From Caldilineaceae bacterium (GTDB lineage Bacteria > Chloroflexota > Anaerolineae > Caldilineales > Caldilineaceae), in NCBI GenBank assembly GCA_028819675.1, contig JAPPKT010000438.1:1-5540 (forward strand): 5,540 nt of DNA. Direction: 5' to 3'. Below are positions 1 to 4,932 of this stretch, piece after piece (position 1 is the first letter of the stretch; every line of letters begins with the position of its first letter). The notes beneath the pieces were generated by a model, which saw nothing but the letters and a program-made list of their open reading frames with translations, was not told the origin of the DNA and did not search any database. Both the position numbers and the translations under genes were made by a program.

Positions 1-558
1 CTGGACCGCAAGGGCGACCTGATGGGCAAGTACCGCAAGATGCACCTGGCCCCCGGCGAAGAGGACGATGTGCTGCCCGGCGATCTGGGATACCCGGTCT
101 TCGAGTGCGATTTCGGCCGCGTGGGCATGGGCATCTGCATGGACATCCACTACCCCGAGATGTGGCGCATCCTGGCGCTGAAGGGCGCGCATCTGCTGCT
201 CTTCCCCACCATGTGTATCGACTACACCGGCGACCACATCGAGTCGATCGTCAACGCCCGCGCCATCGACAACCAGGTCTACCTGGCCTCCTCCCACTTC
301 GTGATGCAGCCCTTCCTGGCGGGCCGCTCGATGGGCCATTCGCGCATCGTCGACCCGTATGGCCGTACCCTGGCGAACACGTCACACCGGCCCGGCCTCA
401 CATTCGCCGACGTCGACCTCGATGCCGGCTACGAGACGTGGTACACCGGCGAGCAAAAGGAACGCTATCCTACGCTCAAAGATTGCTACCTGGGGATGCG
501 GCGTCCGGACACCTATCACGAGTTGCTCGAACCGCAAACGACAGTGGCCAGCAGCTAA
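1..558 (+). CDS. Carbon-nitrogen hydrolase (nitrilase superfamily), C-terminal part; 5' end outside the window
   Basis: The reading frame is open from base 1 and ends at TAA 556-558, giving 185 residues; the N-terminus, with the first catalytic Glu, is missing. Seen here: KYRKMHL with the likely catalytic Lys at fragment residue 13, and GMGICMDIHYPE with the nucleophilic Cys at residue 46 (codon 136-138). This is the usual nitrilase-superfamily elbow followed by a Tyr-Pro-Glu. Further on are the family-typical segments VNARAIDNQVYLASS and GHSRIVDPYGRTLA. Members hydrolyse nitriles, aliphatic amides or N-carbamoyl amines in the cytoplasm through a Glu-Lys-Cys triad. The fragment does not identify the substrate; amidase or N-carbamoyl hydrolase is more likely than a true nitrilase. 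The aminotransferase gene starts 35 nt downstream on the same strand, so the two are probably co-transcribed. The ATG at 22 lies inside the conserved domain and is not the start. Confidence 0.93.
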   Translation: MDRKGDLMGKYRKMHLAPGEEDDVLPGDLGYPVFECDFGRVGMGICMDIHYPEMWRILALKGAHLLLFPTMCIDYTGDHIESIVNARAIDNQVYLASSHFVMQPFLAGRSMGHSRIVDPYGRTLANTSHRPGLTFADVDLDAGYETWYTGEQKERYPTLKDCYLGMRRPDTYHELLEPQTTVASS

Positions 559-593
559 ATCGGTTGCTGGTCGCCGGCCACCGGACTTTCTCC

Positions 594-1775
594 ATGCAGC
601 GCGCGACAGTTGAGAATATCCGCGCCGATATTCCCGCGCTGGCTCAGTATGTCTGGTTTCAGAACGGCGGCGTGAGCGTGACCCCGCGCGCCATCGCCGC
701 CGAGCATGCGCGTCTGATGGAAGAGTTGGTGGTACGGGGGCCGATGCACATCGTCTACCCGGACGAGGAGTACCCGCGGCGCGAACGGTCCAAGGCGGCG
801 CTGGCCCGCTTTTTCGGTGTTGCGCCGGAGACGCTGGCGCTGATGCGGGGTGTGAGTGAAGCCTATCAGACCGTCCTGCGGGGCCTCGACTGGCGGCGCG
901 GGGACCAGTTGCTGATCACGGACGAGGAGGAGGCCGCTCTCTTCCTGCCCTCGTTGCACCTGCGGGACCGGCACGGTGTCGAGGTGGTCAAGGTTCCGCT
1001 GCTGGCCGACCCCGAGGAACAGCTGGAGGCCTTCGCGGCGCGTATCAGCGACCGCACTCGCCTGCTGGCCGTCAGCCACGTCACCACCGAGACCGGTTTC
1101 CGGCTCCCTGTCGAGCAGCTCTGCGGACTGGCCAGGGAGCGCGGCGTCTTCACTTTCGTCGACGCGGCCCACTCGGCCGGACTCTTTCCCATCGACCTGG
1201 CGGCACTGGGCTGCGACTTTGCCGGCCTCCTCTCCTACAAGTGGATGTACGCGCCCTATGCCGCCGGCGCGCTCTACGTGCATCCTGATCGACTTGAAGC
1301 CTTACAGGTCACCTATGCCGGCGGGCGCGCCGAAGCCTGGCTGCGTTACGATACCGATGACTATGCGTTGAAGGAGGGCGCGGAGCGGTTCGAATACGGC
1401 CCCTGGTCATGGCCGCTGGTGCATACCTGGGCCTTTGCCGCCGGCTACCTGACGGAAATCGGGCTGGACAGTATCTGGGCGCGCACCGCGCAGCTTACCG
1501 ATCGCCTCAAACAGGCCTTGGCCGCCGTCCCCGGCGTTACCCTCTACACGCCGCTTGAAGCCGAACGTGCGGCAGCCCTCGCCGCCTTTTCCGTAGCCAA
1601 CTGGGGCGGCGAGGAGTTGACCCGCGCCCTGCGCGAGCACCGGCCGAAGCCGGTCATCGTCCGACCGCTGACGATTGCACACAACGGCGTGCGCGCCAGC
1701 GTGCCGTTCTTTTTGCTGGAGGAGGAGATCGACCTGCTGGTGCATGCTGTGGGAAGCCTGGCTGAAAGTCGGTGA
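594..1775 (+). CDS. Class V aminotransferase-fold PLP-dependent enzyme
   Basis: 393 residues, close to the usual length for this fold. Visible signatures are FQNGGVSVTP near residue 22 (substrate-side N-terminal loop), a VTTETGFRLPVEQL segment, VDAAHSAGLFPIDL with Asp190 (pyridine-nitrogen ligand) and His193, and LLSYKWMYAPYAAG with Lys216 (codon 1239-1241) as the predicted Schiff-base lysine. The pattern resembles isopenicillin-N-epimerase-like and cysteine-desulfurase-like members of the class V fold. I see no evidence for a sulfur-transfer cysteine loop, so a desulfurase call would be unsafe. The frame is open far upstream, to 105, but that part overlaps the upstream hydrolase in another frame. 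ATG 594 is therefore chosen, although no strong Shine-Dalgarno precedes it; TTG 564 is an alternative adding 10 residues. It probably forms a transcription unit with the nitrilase-superfamily gene. Reaction (transamination, racemisation or lyase) and substrate are unknown. Confidence 0.9.
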   Translation: MQRATVENIRADIPALAQYVWFQNGGVSVTPRAIAAEHARLMEELVVRGPMHIVYPDEEYPRRERSKAALARFFGVAPETLALMRGVSEAYQTVLRGLDWRRGDQLLITDEEEAALFLPSLHLRDRHGVEVVKVPLLADPEEQLEAFAARISDRTRLLAVSHVTTETGFRLPVEQLCGLARERGVFTFVDAAHSAGLFPIDLAALGCDFAGLLSYKWMYAPYAAGALYVHPDRLEALQVTYAGGRAEAWLRYDTDDYALKEGAERFEYGPWSWPLVHTWAFAAGYLTEIGLDSIWARTAQLTDRLKQALAAVPGVTLYTPLEAERAAALAAFSVANWGGEELTRALREHRPKPVIVRPLTIAHNGVRASVPFFLLEEEIDLLVHAVGSLAESR

Positions 1776-1852
1776 TAGGCTGACTTCGACTCGTTCCAAG
1801 ATGCAATACAGAAGGGAATTGTCCAAAAAGCCATGGGTTGATCACGGCGCCG

Positions 1853-1868
1853 ATACATTGTATTGTAT
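1853..1868. promoter_or_regulatory. Palindrome ATACA-T-TGTAT plus repeated TGTAT; possible operator
   Basis: Bases 1853-1863 form a perfect odd-length palindrome (ATACA, central T, TGTAT), and TGTAT is repeated directly at 1864-1868. The site overlaps the possible -35 region of the promoter-like sequence at 1863-1891. That arrangement would suit a repressor operator, but short AT-rich palindromes also arise by chance. No regulator gene is present in the window. Confidence 0.25.
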
Positions 1869-1891
1869 GTTTCCTTCTACGTGTGTATAGT
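1863..1891 (+). promoter_or_regulatory. Possible sigma70-type promoter ahead of the small ORF
   Basis: TTGTAT at 1863-1868 (three of six consensus positions) is followed after exactly 17 nt by TATAGT at 1886-1891 (five of six positions against TATAAT). It lies in the AT-richest part of the window. Transcription would begin around 1898 and reach the 42-codon ORF at 1988 and then the M20 gene. It sits inside the inverted-repeat element, so that element could carry the promoter. The -35 match is weak. Confidence 0.35.
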
Positions 1892-1972
1892 ATATTTTGA
1901 GTCGAAAGTCAGCGCTTCACATCATTGGTGCATCAGGACATTGCATTGCGGATATGCTAACCGCGCAATACG

Positions 1973-1979
1973 GGAAGGT
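1973..1979 (+). promoter_or_regulatory. Ribosome binding site of the 42-codon ORF
   Basis: GGAAGGT at 1973-1979 lies 8 nt before ATG 1988, a good Shine-Dalgarno sequence and spacing. It is one of the clearer ribosome binding sites in the window and is the main reason to treat the small ORF as translated. Confidence 0.5.
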
Positions 1980-1987
1980 AGGGATAG

Positions 1988-2116
1988 ATGGACGGGCTCT
2001 CGAGAGAGTTGAACGAAATTAAGAGTGAGCTTCGGCAAATAAAGTGGCTTACAGGAATCGTAGTGGTTTGCGTCTGGCTTCCGCATGTGCTGGCGTTGAT
2101 TGAATGCTTACCCTGA
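1988..2116 (+). CDS. Small hypothetical protein: heptad helix plus one predicted membrane segment
   Basis: ATG 1988 to TGA 2114-2116 encodes 42 residues. The first half is charged and helical, with Leu4, Leu8, Ile11, Leu15 and Ile18 in perfect 4-3-4-3 heptad spacing (an amphipathic or coiled-coil helix). Residues 20-38, starting at KWLTGIVVVCVW, are strongly hydrophobic and predict one membrane-spanning helix. This layout resembles small XhlA-type (haemolysin/holin-accessory) or other short membrane proteins, but I recognise no homologue and assign no function. A good ribosome binding site precedes it, and the M20 start codon lies 40 nt beyond its stop, so both could share a transcript. Codon choice (AGA, ATA, TTG, TTA) is more AT-rich than in the neighbouring genes. 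That fits either recent acquisition or a chance ORF in an AT-rich spacer. Confidence 0.5.
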   Translation: MDGLSRELNEIKSELRQIKWLTGIVVVCVWLPHVLALIECLP

Positions 2117-2156
2117 TAGTATCCTTTCGCGTCCCCCGATTTCACAGAGAATAAAG

Positions 2157-3359
2157 ATGGAACAGAACCATGAGCAGTGGACAGCCTTGAAGGACGCGGT
2201 CGATGGCGAGTGGATCGCGCAGCAGGCGCAGGCGATGGTGGAGATCCCCAGCGTGACGATGGAGGAGGCGGAGGTCTGCCAGTACTACGCGGCCCAGCTG
2301 GGCGAGCTCGGCTTTGACGTCGACCAGCGGCGGGTGACCGACGGCCGCTACAACATCTACGCGCGGCTGCCGGGGGCAGGCGGCGGCCCCAGCCTGATGC
2401 TGAACGGGCACCTGGACACCATCCCCATCGGCGACTGCGTACCCTGCCGCCGCGAGGGGGACCGTCTCTACGGGCGCGGCGCCACCGACATGAAAGGGGC
2501 GATGGCCGCCAAGCTGGGCGCGCTGCGGGCGCTCCAAACTGCCGGCATCACTCTGGCCGGCGACCTTTGGCTCACCGCCATCGTCGGTCACGAGGAGCCG
2601 GAGGCCCAAAAAGACGGGCCCCTGGCCCTGATCCAGGACATTAAGAGCGGGCGCATTGGCGGCGACAGAATCCTGATTGGCGAGGGCTGGAATGAGCTGT
2701 GGGTCATGAGCATGGGCACCATGGTCTTCGAGATCGAACTCACGTCCCCGCGCGGGGGAACGCACACGACCTACGTCCCCTTCGGCGAGAATCCGATTCG
2801 CTTCCTGGGCGACCTGATCCAGCGCATCACCGCATACCAGGAGGAGCTGGACAAGGGTGCGCTGCATCCCCTGGCGGGGGCGGAGCGCATCGACGTGGGG
2901 ACGGTGGAGGCAGGCGACTACTTCAACCGCACGCCCATGCTTTGCCGACTGACCGGCACGCTGCGCTGGGGGCCGCGCGCCAACGCGGAGAAGGTCCTGG
3001 CGGAACTACGCGAACTGGCCGCACCCATTGCCGAGGCCGGCCAGCTGGAACTAGAAGTCCGCATGATCCACGAGCGTGAGCCGTTCGAAACAGCCAGCGA
3101 CGATGCCGCGGTGCAGGCGGCCGCACAGGCCCATCGTTTCGTGCACGACGACCAGGTCGTCATCGCCGGCAAACGCATCGTGGGCGACGCCAACCTGTAC
3201 GTCAATCTCGGCGGCGTGCCTTCTTTCTACTACGGCCCTTCCAATGAGACGGCCCACTCAGACGTGGAGTGGGTATCGCTCTCGCGCCTGACGCAGGCCG
3301 CGCAGGTCTACGCCCTCACCGCCGCCGAATACTGCGGCCTGAGCGGCAATGGCCGGTGA
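2157..3359 (+). CDS. M20-family metallopeptidase / deacylase (ArgE/DapE/ACY1-like)
   Basis: 400 residues, normal for the family. The dinuclear zinc-site motifs occur in order: LNGHLDTIP (His85 ligand, Asp87), GRGATDMKGAMAA (Asp111, bridging ligand), GHEEPEAQKDG (Glu146 as general base, Glu147 as ligand), IGEGWNEL (Glu176, likely second-site ligand) and NETAHSDVEW (His367). The section between about residues 185 and 300 would be the dimerisation or lid domain. Known members remove acyl groups from amino acids or cleave small peptides and carbamoyl amides in the cytoplasm; the exact substrate cannot be read here. ATG 2157 is chosen because upstream in-frame codons (TTG 2100) overlap the 42-codon ORF and the family begins near here. 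The ribosome binding site (AGAGA, about 7 nt upstream) is modest. The gene runs convergent to the creatininase-family gene, 56 nt away. Confidence 0.93.
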   Translation: MEQNHEQWTALKDAVDGEWIAQQAQAMVEIPSVTMEEAEVCQYYAAQLGELGFDVDQRRVTDGRYNIYARLPGAGGGPSLMLNGHLDTIPIGDCVPCRREGDRLYGRGATDMKGAMAAKLGALRALQTAGITLAGDLWLTAIVGHEEPEAQKDGPLALIQDIKSGRIGGDRILIGEGWNELWVMSMGTMVFEIELTSPRGGTHTTYVPFGENPIRFLGDLIQRITAYQEELDKGALHPLAGAERIDVGTVEAGDYFNRTPMLCRLTGTLRWGPRANAEKVLAELRELAAPIAEAGQLELEVRMIHEREPFETASDDAAVQAAAQAHRFVHDDQVVIAGKRIVGDANLYVNLGGVPSFYYGPSNETAHSDVEWVSLSRLTQAAQVYALTAAEYCGLSGNGR

Positions 3360-3397
3360 TCCGCCTTAAGTGTAGCTGGAACGGTTCCTGATTCCTG

Positions 3398-3413
3398 GCC
3401 GGTAAACACCGGC
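3398..3413 (+). terminator. Probable intrinsic terminator between convergent genes
   Basis: GCCGGT 3398-3403 and ACCGGC 3408-3413 form a perfect six-pair stem with an AAAC loop, followed by TTTCATT on the plus strand. The T tract is short, so efficiency is uncertain. It lies 38 nt after the M20 stop and directly beyond the creatininase-family stop. On the minus strand there is no T tract, so any action in that direction would be weaker. Confidence 0.55.
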
Positions 3414-3415
3414 TT

Positions 3416-4132
3416 TCATTCAGGATTCACGGCCGCGCGGTGCTTGCCGGCGATCATCTCTTCCACGTAGCGGCGGGTGGCGTTCACGGCTGCGTCGACC
3501 AGCTTTTGGCCCTGTTCCGCGCTGGCGTCCAGCGGGCTTCTGTCCTCCTGGTCGTGCATCGCCTCCACGCGCACGTTGTGCGGGCAGACGGCCAGCGCCA
3601 TGGCGGTCTCGTATTCCTGGGCATGGCCCGGCACCCCTCCCTTGCACAGCTTCTCGGCTTCCGGCCGGCTCAGATCCCAGTAGGAGTGAAACTGAACACT
3701 AGCCTCCGGCGCCTCGGCCGCGAAATAGAGATGCCACTGGCCGATGATGCCACCCATGGGCGCTTCGTTGCCGCCGTGCCCGTTGAGGATAAGGACATTT
3801 TTGACACCGTGGCGTATCAGGCTCTCCACGGCGTCGAACACTACGCTCAGCCACGGGCCAGGCTTGGCTGAGACGGTGCCCTGGTGCCTCATGTGATGCT
3901 CCGAGATGCCAGCGCGAATCGGCAGCGTGACGATGACCTGGGGATAGAGCTGGCGGGCCGTCTGTTCGGCGACATGGGTGGCCATGCGGATATCGTGCTC
4001 CATCGCCAGATGTTCGAGGTGCTGTTCAATGCTGCCGGTGGGAATGATCGCCGTGTGAAACTTGCCCTCTGCCAGCGCTTCGCGAAACTCACGCCGGGTG
4101 AGGTCGCCCATAAAGACATGTTGATTTTGCAT
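3416..4132 (-). CDS. Creatininase-family amidohydrolase
   Basis: 238 residues, a typical length. IPTGSIEQHLEHLAMEHD supplies Glu36, His38 and Asp47, spaced as the metal ligands Glu34, His36 and Asp45 of Pseudomonas creatininase. RHQGTVS (83-88), LNGHGGN (His119) and GHAQEYETAM (Glu175) are the other family blocks. The creatininase ligand Glu122 is replaced by Gly in HGGN, as in most family members that are not creatininases (for example MftE- or ArfB-type proteins). The product is therefore a cytoplasmic metal-dependent amide or formamide hydrolase of unknown substrate, not a proven creatininase. ATG 4132 is preferred over the GTG at 4228 because a GGAG site lies 10 nt upstream and the family needs only a short N-terminus before IPTGS. 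It is the last gene of the minus-strand block, 108 nt after the translin-family gene. Confidence 0.92.
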   Translation of the reverse strand: MQNQHVFMGDLTRREFREALAEGKFHTAIIPTGSIEQHLEHLAMEHDIRMATHVAEQTARQLYPQVIVTLPIRAGISEHHMRHQGTVSAKPGPWLSVVFDAVESLIRHGVKNVLILNGHGGNEAPMGGIIGQWHLYFAAEAPEASVQFHSYWDLSRPEAEKLCKGGVPGHAQEYETAMALAVCPHNVRVEAMHDQEDRSPLDASAEQGQKLVDAAVNATRRYVEEMIAGKHRAAVNPE

Positions 4133-4142
4133 TGTTCTCTTT

Positions 4143-4146
4143 CTCC
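4143..4146 (-). promoter_or_regulatory. Ribosome binding site of the creatininase-family gene
   Basis: On the minus strand GGAG (4146-4143) is followed by a 10-nt purine-rich spacer and then ATG at 4132. It decides the start in favour of the 238-residue form over the 32-residue N-terminal extension. Confidence 0.6.
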
Positions 4147-4200
4147 AGAGGTGAGCTTCTCTTTTGGATTCCGTTTGACGCCAAGATTTCCTGCTGAACA

Positions 4201-4228
4201 GTGACGACACCCGCAACGATGACGTCAC
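4201..4228 (-). other. Possible hairpin between the translin- and creatininase-family genes
   Basis: GTGACG 4201-4206 and CGTCAC 4223-4228 can form a six-pair stem with a 16-nt loop, starting 13 nt after the translin-family stop on the minus strand. No T tract follows, so it is more likely an RNA-processing or weak attenuation site than a true terminator, or it may be chance. Confidence 0.2.
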
Positions 4229-4240
4229 CGAAAGTTGCCG

Positions 4241-4885
4241 TTACCCCAACCGATCCTCGACCCGGCGCAGCGCGGTCTGCATTTTCTCCTGGCGCATCGC
4301 CGTGGTCAGGTCGCCGCGGGTTCGCTCCAGAACACCGCGCAGCACATCGGTCTGCCGGCGCAGGCCCCCGGTGACCGCGTCCGGGAAGTCGACCGTCACC
4401 AGCAGCGAGTAGATCTCGTCCATCATCTCCAGGTAGGGATCGGCCTCTTCGACGCGGTCCTGCCGCATCAGATCGAGGGCGAAGCGGCGCATCTCGGTGG
4501 CGGCTTCGGTCAGGCCCTTCAGGTAGGTCGCGCCGGTGACCGCCAGTTCGGCCGGCGCCGGCAGCGGCCCGCCGGTGATAAAGGCGTAGAGCAGATGGGC
4601 CTCCACCAGCTCCTTCAGCGCGTCCTGCGTATAACCCACATGGTACAGCTCCGGGTGGTCGGCCAGGGGCTCCACCATCGCCTGCGCGTCGCGGCGCGCC
4701 GCGGCCAGCATTTCTTCCGCCGTCGCCAGCTCGTGGCGGTGCATGGCGCGGATGCTGTGTGCGCAGTCCCGGATCAGGCGGCGGCTGCGGCTGAGCGTGC
4801 CGTCCCGCAGCTGGCTGATCTCCTCCATCTGCTGCGTGATCTCGTCAACAATTCCGTCGAGAGTCTCTCCGGATGGATTGGGCAT
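4241..4885 (-). CDS. Translin/TRAX-family protein (bacterial)
   Basis: 214 residues, predicted almost entirely alpha-helical. The block DFPDAVTGGLRRQTDVLRGV (166-185), continuing into LERTRGDLT, is the C-terminal translin signature. RLIRDCAHSIRAMHR (36-50) and KELVEAHLLYAFITG (91-105) match the other helices. Eukaryotic translin and TRAX form the C3PO ribonuclease; archaeal and bacterial homologues bind or cleave RNA. From memory of human TRAX (EYVE, then DLTGE), Glu92, Glu95, Glu127 and Glu131 here align with its catalytic acids, Glu127 replacing Asp, so nuclease activity is possible. ATG 4885 is chosen because AGGA lies 8 nt upstream. The GTG at 4900 overlaps that site and is rejected as start. 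It lies 47 nt after the serine hydrolase gene on the same strand. The link with its neighbours is unknown. Confidence 0.88.
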   Translation of the reverse strand: MPNPSGETLDGIVDEITQQMEEISQLRDGTLSRSRRLIRDCAHSIRAMHRHELATAEEMLAAARRDAQAMVEPLADHPELYHVGYTQDALKELVEAHLLYAFITGGPLPAPAELAVTGATYLKGLTEAATEMRRFALDLMRQDRVEEADPYLEMMDEIYSLLVTVDFPDAVTGGLRRQTDVLRGVLERTRGDLTTAMRQEKMQTALRRVEDRLG

Positions 4886-4893
4886 AAGAGCTG

Positions 4894-4898
4894 TCCTC
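4894..4898 (-). promoter_or_regulatory. Ribosome binding site of the translin-family gene
   Basis: GAGGA on the minus strand (4898-4894) lies 8 nt before ATG 4885. This strong site decides the start and argues against the GTG at 4900, whose last base falls within it. Confidence 0.65.
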
Positions 4899-4932
4899 AC
4901 GTTCTATGGCGGGTGCAGCCGCTGAGCATCTC

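Larger units (their letters stand above)
1779..1913. repeat. 135-nt imperfect inverted repeat / long hairpin element
   Basis: The left arm 1779-1792 (GCTGACTTCGACTC) is the reverse complement of the right arm 1899-1913 (GAGTCGAAAGTCAGC) except for one extra A in the right arm. Further complementary segments nest in register inside it: 1798-1802 with 1894-1898 (one G-U), 1806-1809 with 1885-1888, and 1810-1818 with 1870-1878 (nine pairs, one G-U). The whole can fold as one long imperfect hairpin with an apical region of about 50 nt. It begins 4 nt after the aminotransferase stop. It could be a MITE-like element, a structured 3' UTR or a small RNA. I find no convincing target-site duplication, and the loop is too long for a classical intrinsic terminator. 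Confidence 0.6.

Noticed and set aside
105..593. In-frame upstream extension of the aminotransferase gene to position 105
   Set aside because: It overlaps the nitrilase-superfamily coding sequence in another frame, and its Arg/Pro/His-rich translation looks like a frame shadow. The family fold starts after Met 594.
555..1283. Minus-strand open frame of 242 codons opposite the aminotransferase gene
   Set aside because: It is antisense to a well-supported coding sequence in G+C-rich DNA; the translation has no recognisable motif.
1845..1852. CGGCGCCG palindrome in the apical part of the hairpin element
   Set aside because: Short GC palindromes are common in G+C-rich DNA, and nothing else supports a protein-binding site here.
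1779..1913. Interpretation of the inverted repeat as an insertion sequence
   Set aside because: No transposase coding capacity inside and no flanking target-site duplication; only a MITE-like or structured-RNA reading remains possible.
4220..4227. Perfect 8-bp palindrome TGACGTCA
   Set aside because: It resembles a eukaryotic CRE site only by chance. It lies just downstream of the translin-family stop with no sign of a promoter.
4133..4228. N-terminal extension of the creatininase-family protein from the GTG at 4228
   Set aside because: Ser/Arg/Lys-rich residues without family similarity; ATG 4132 has a proper ribosome binding site and gives the normal family length.
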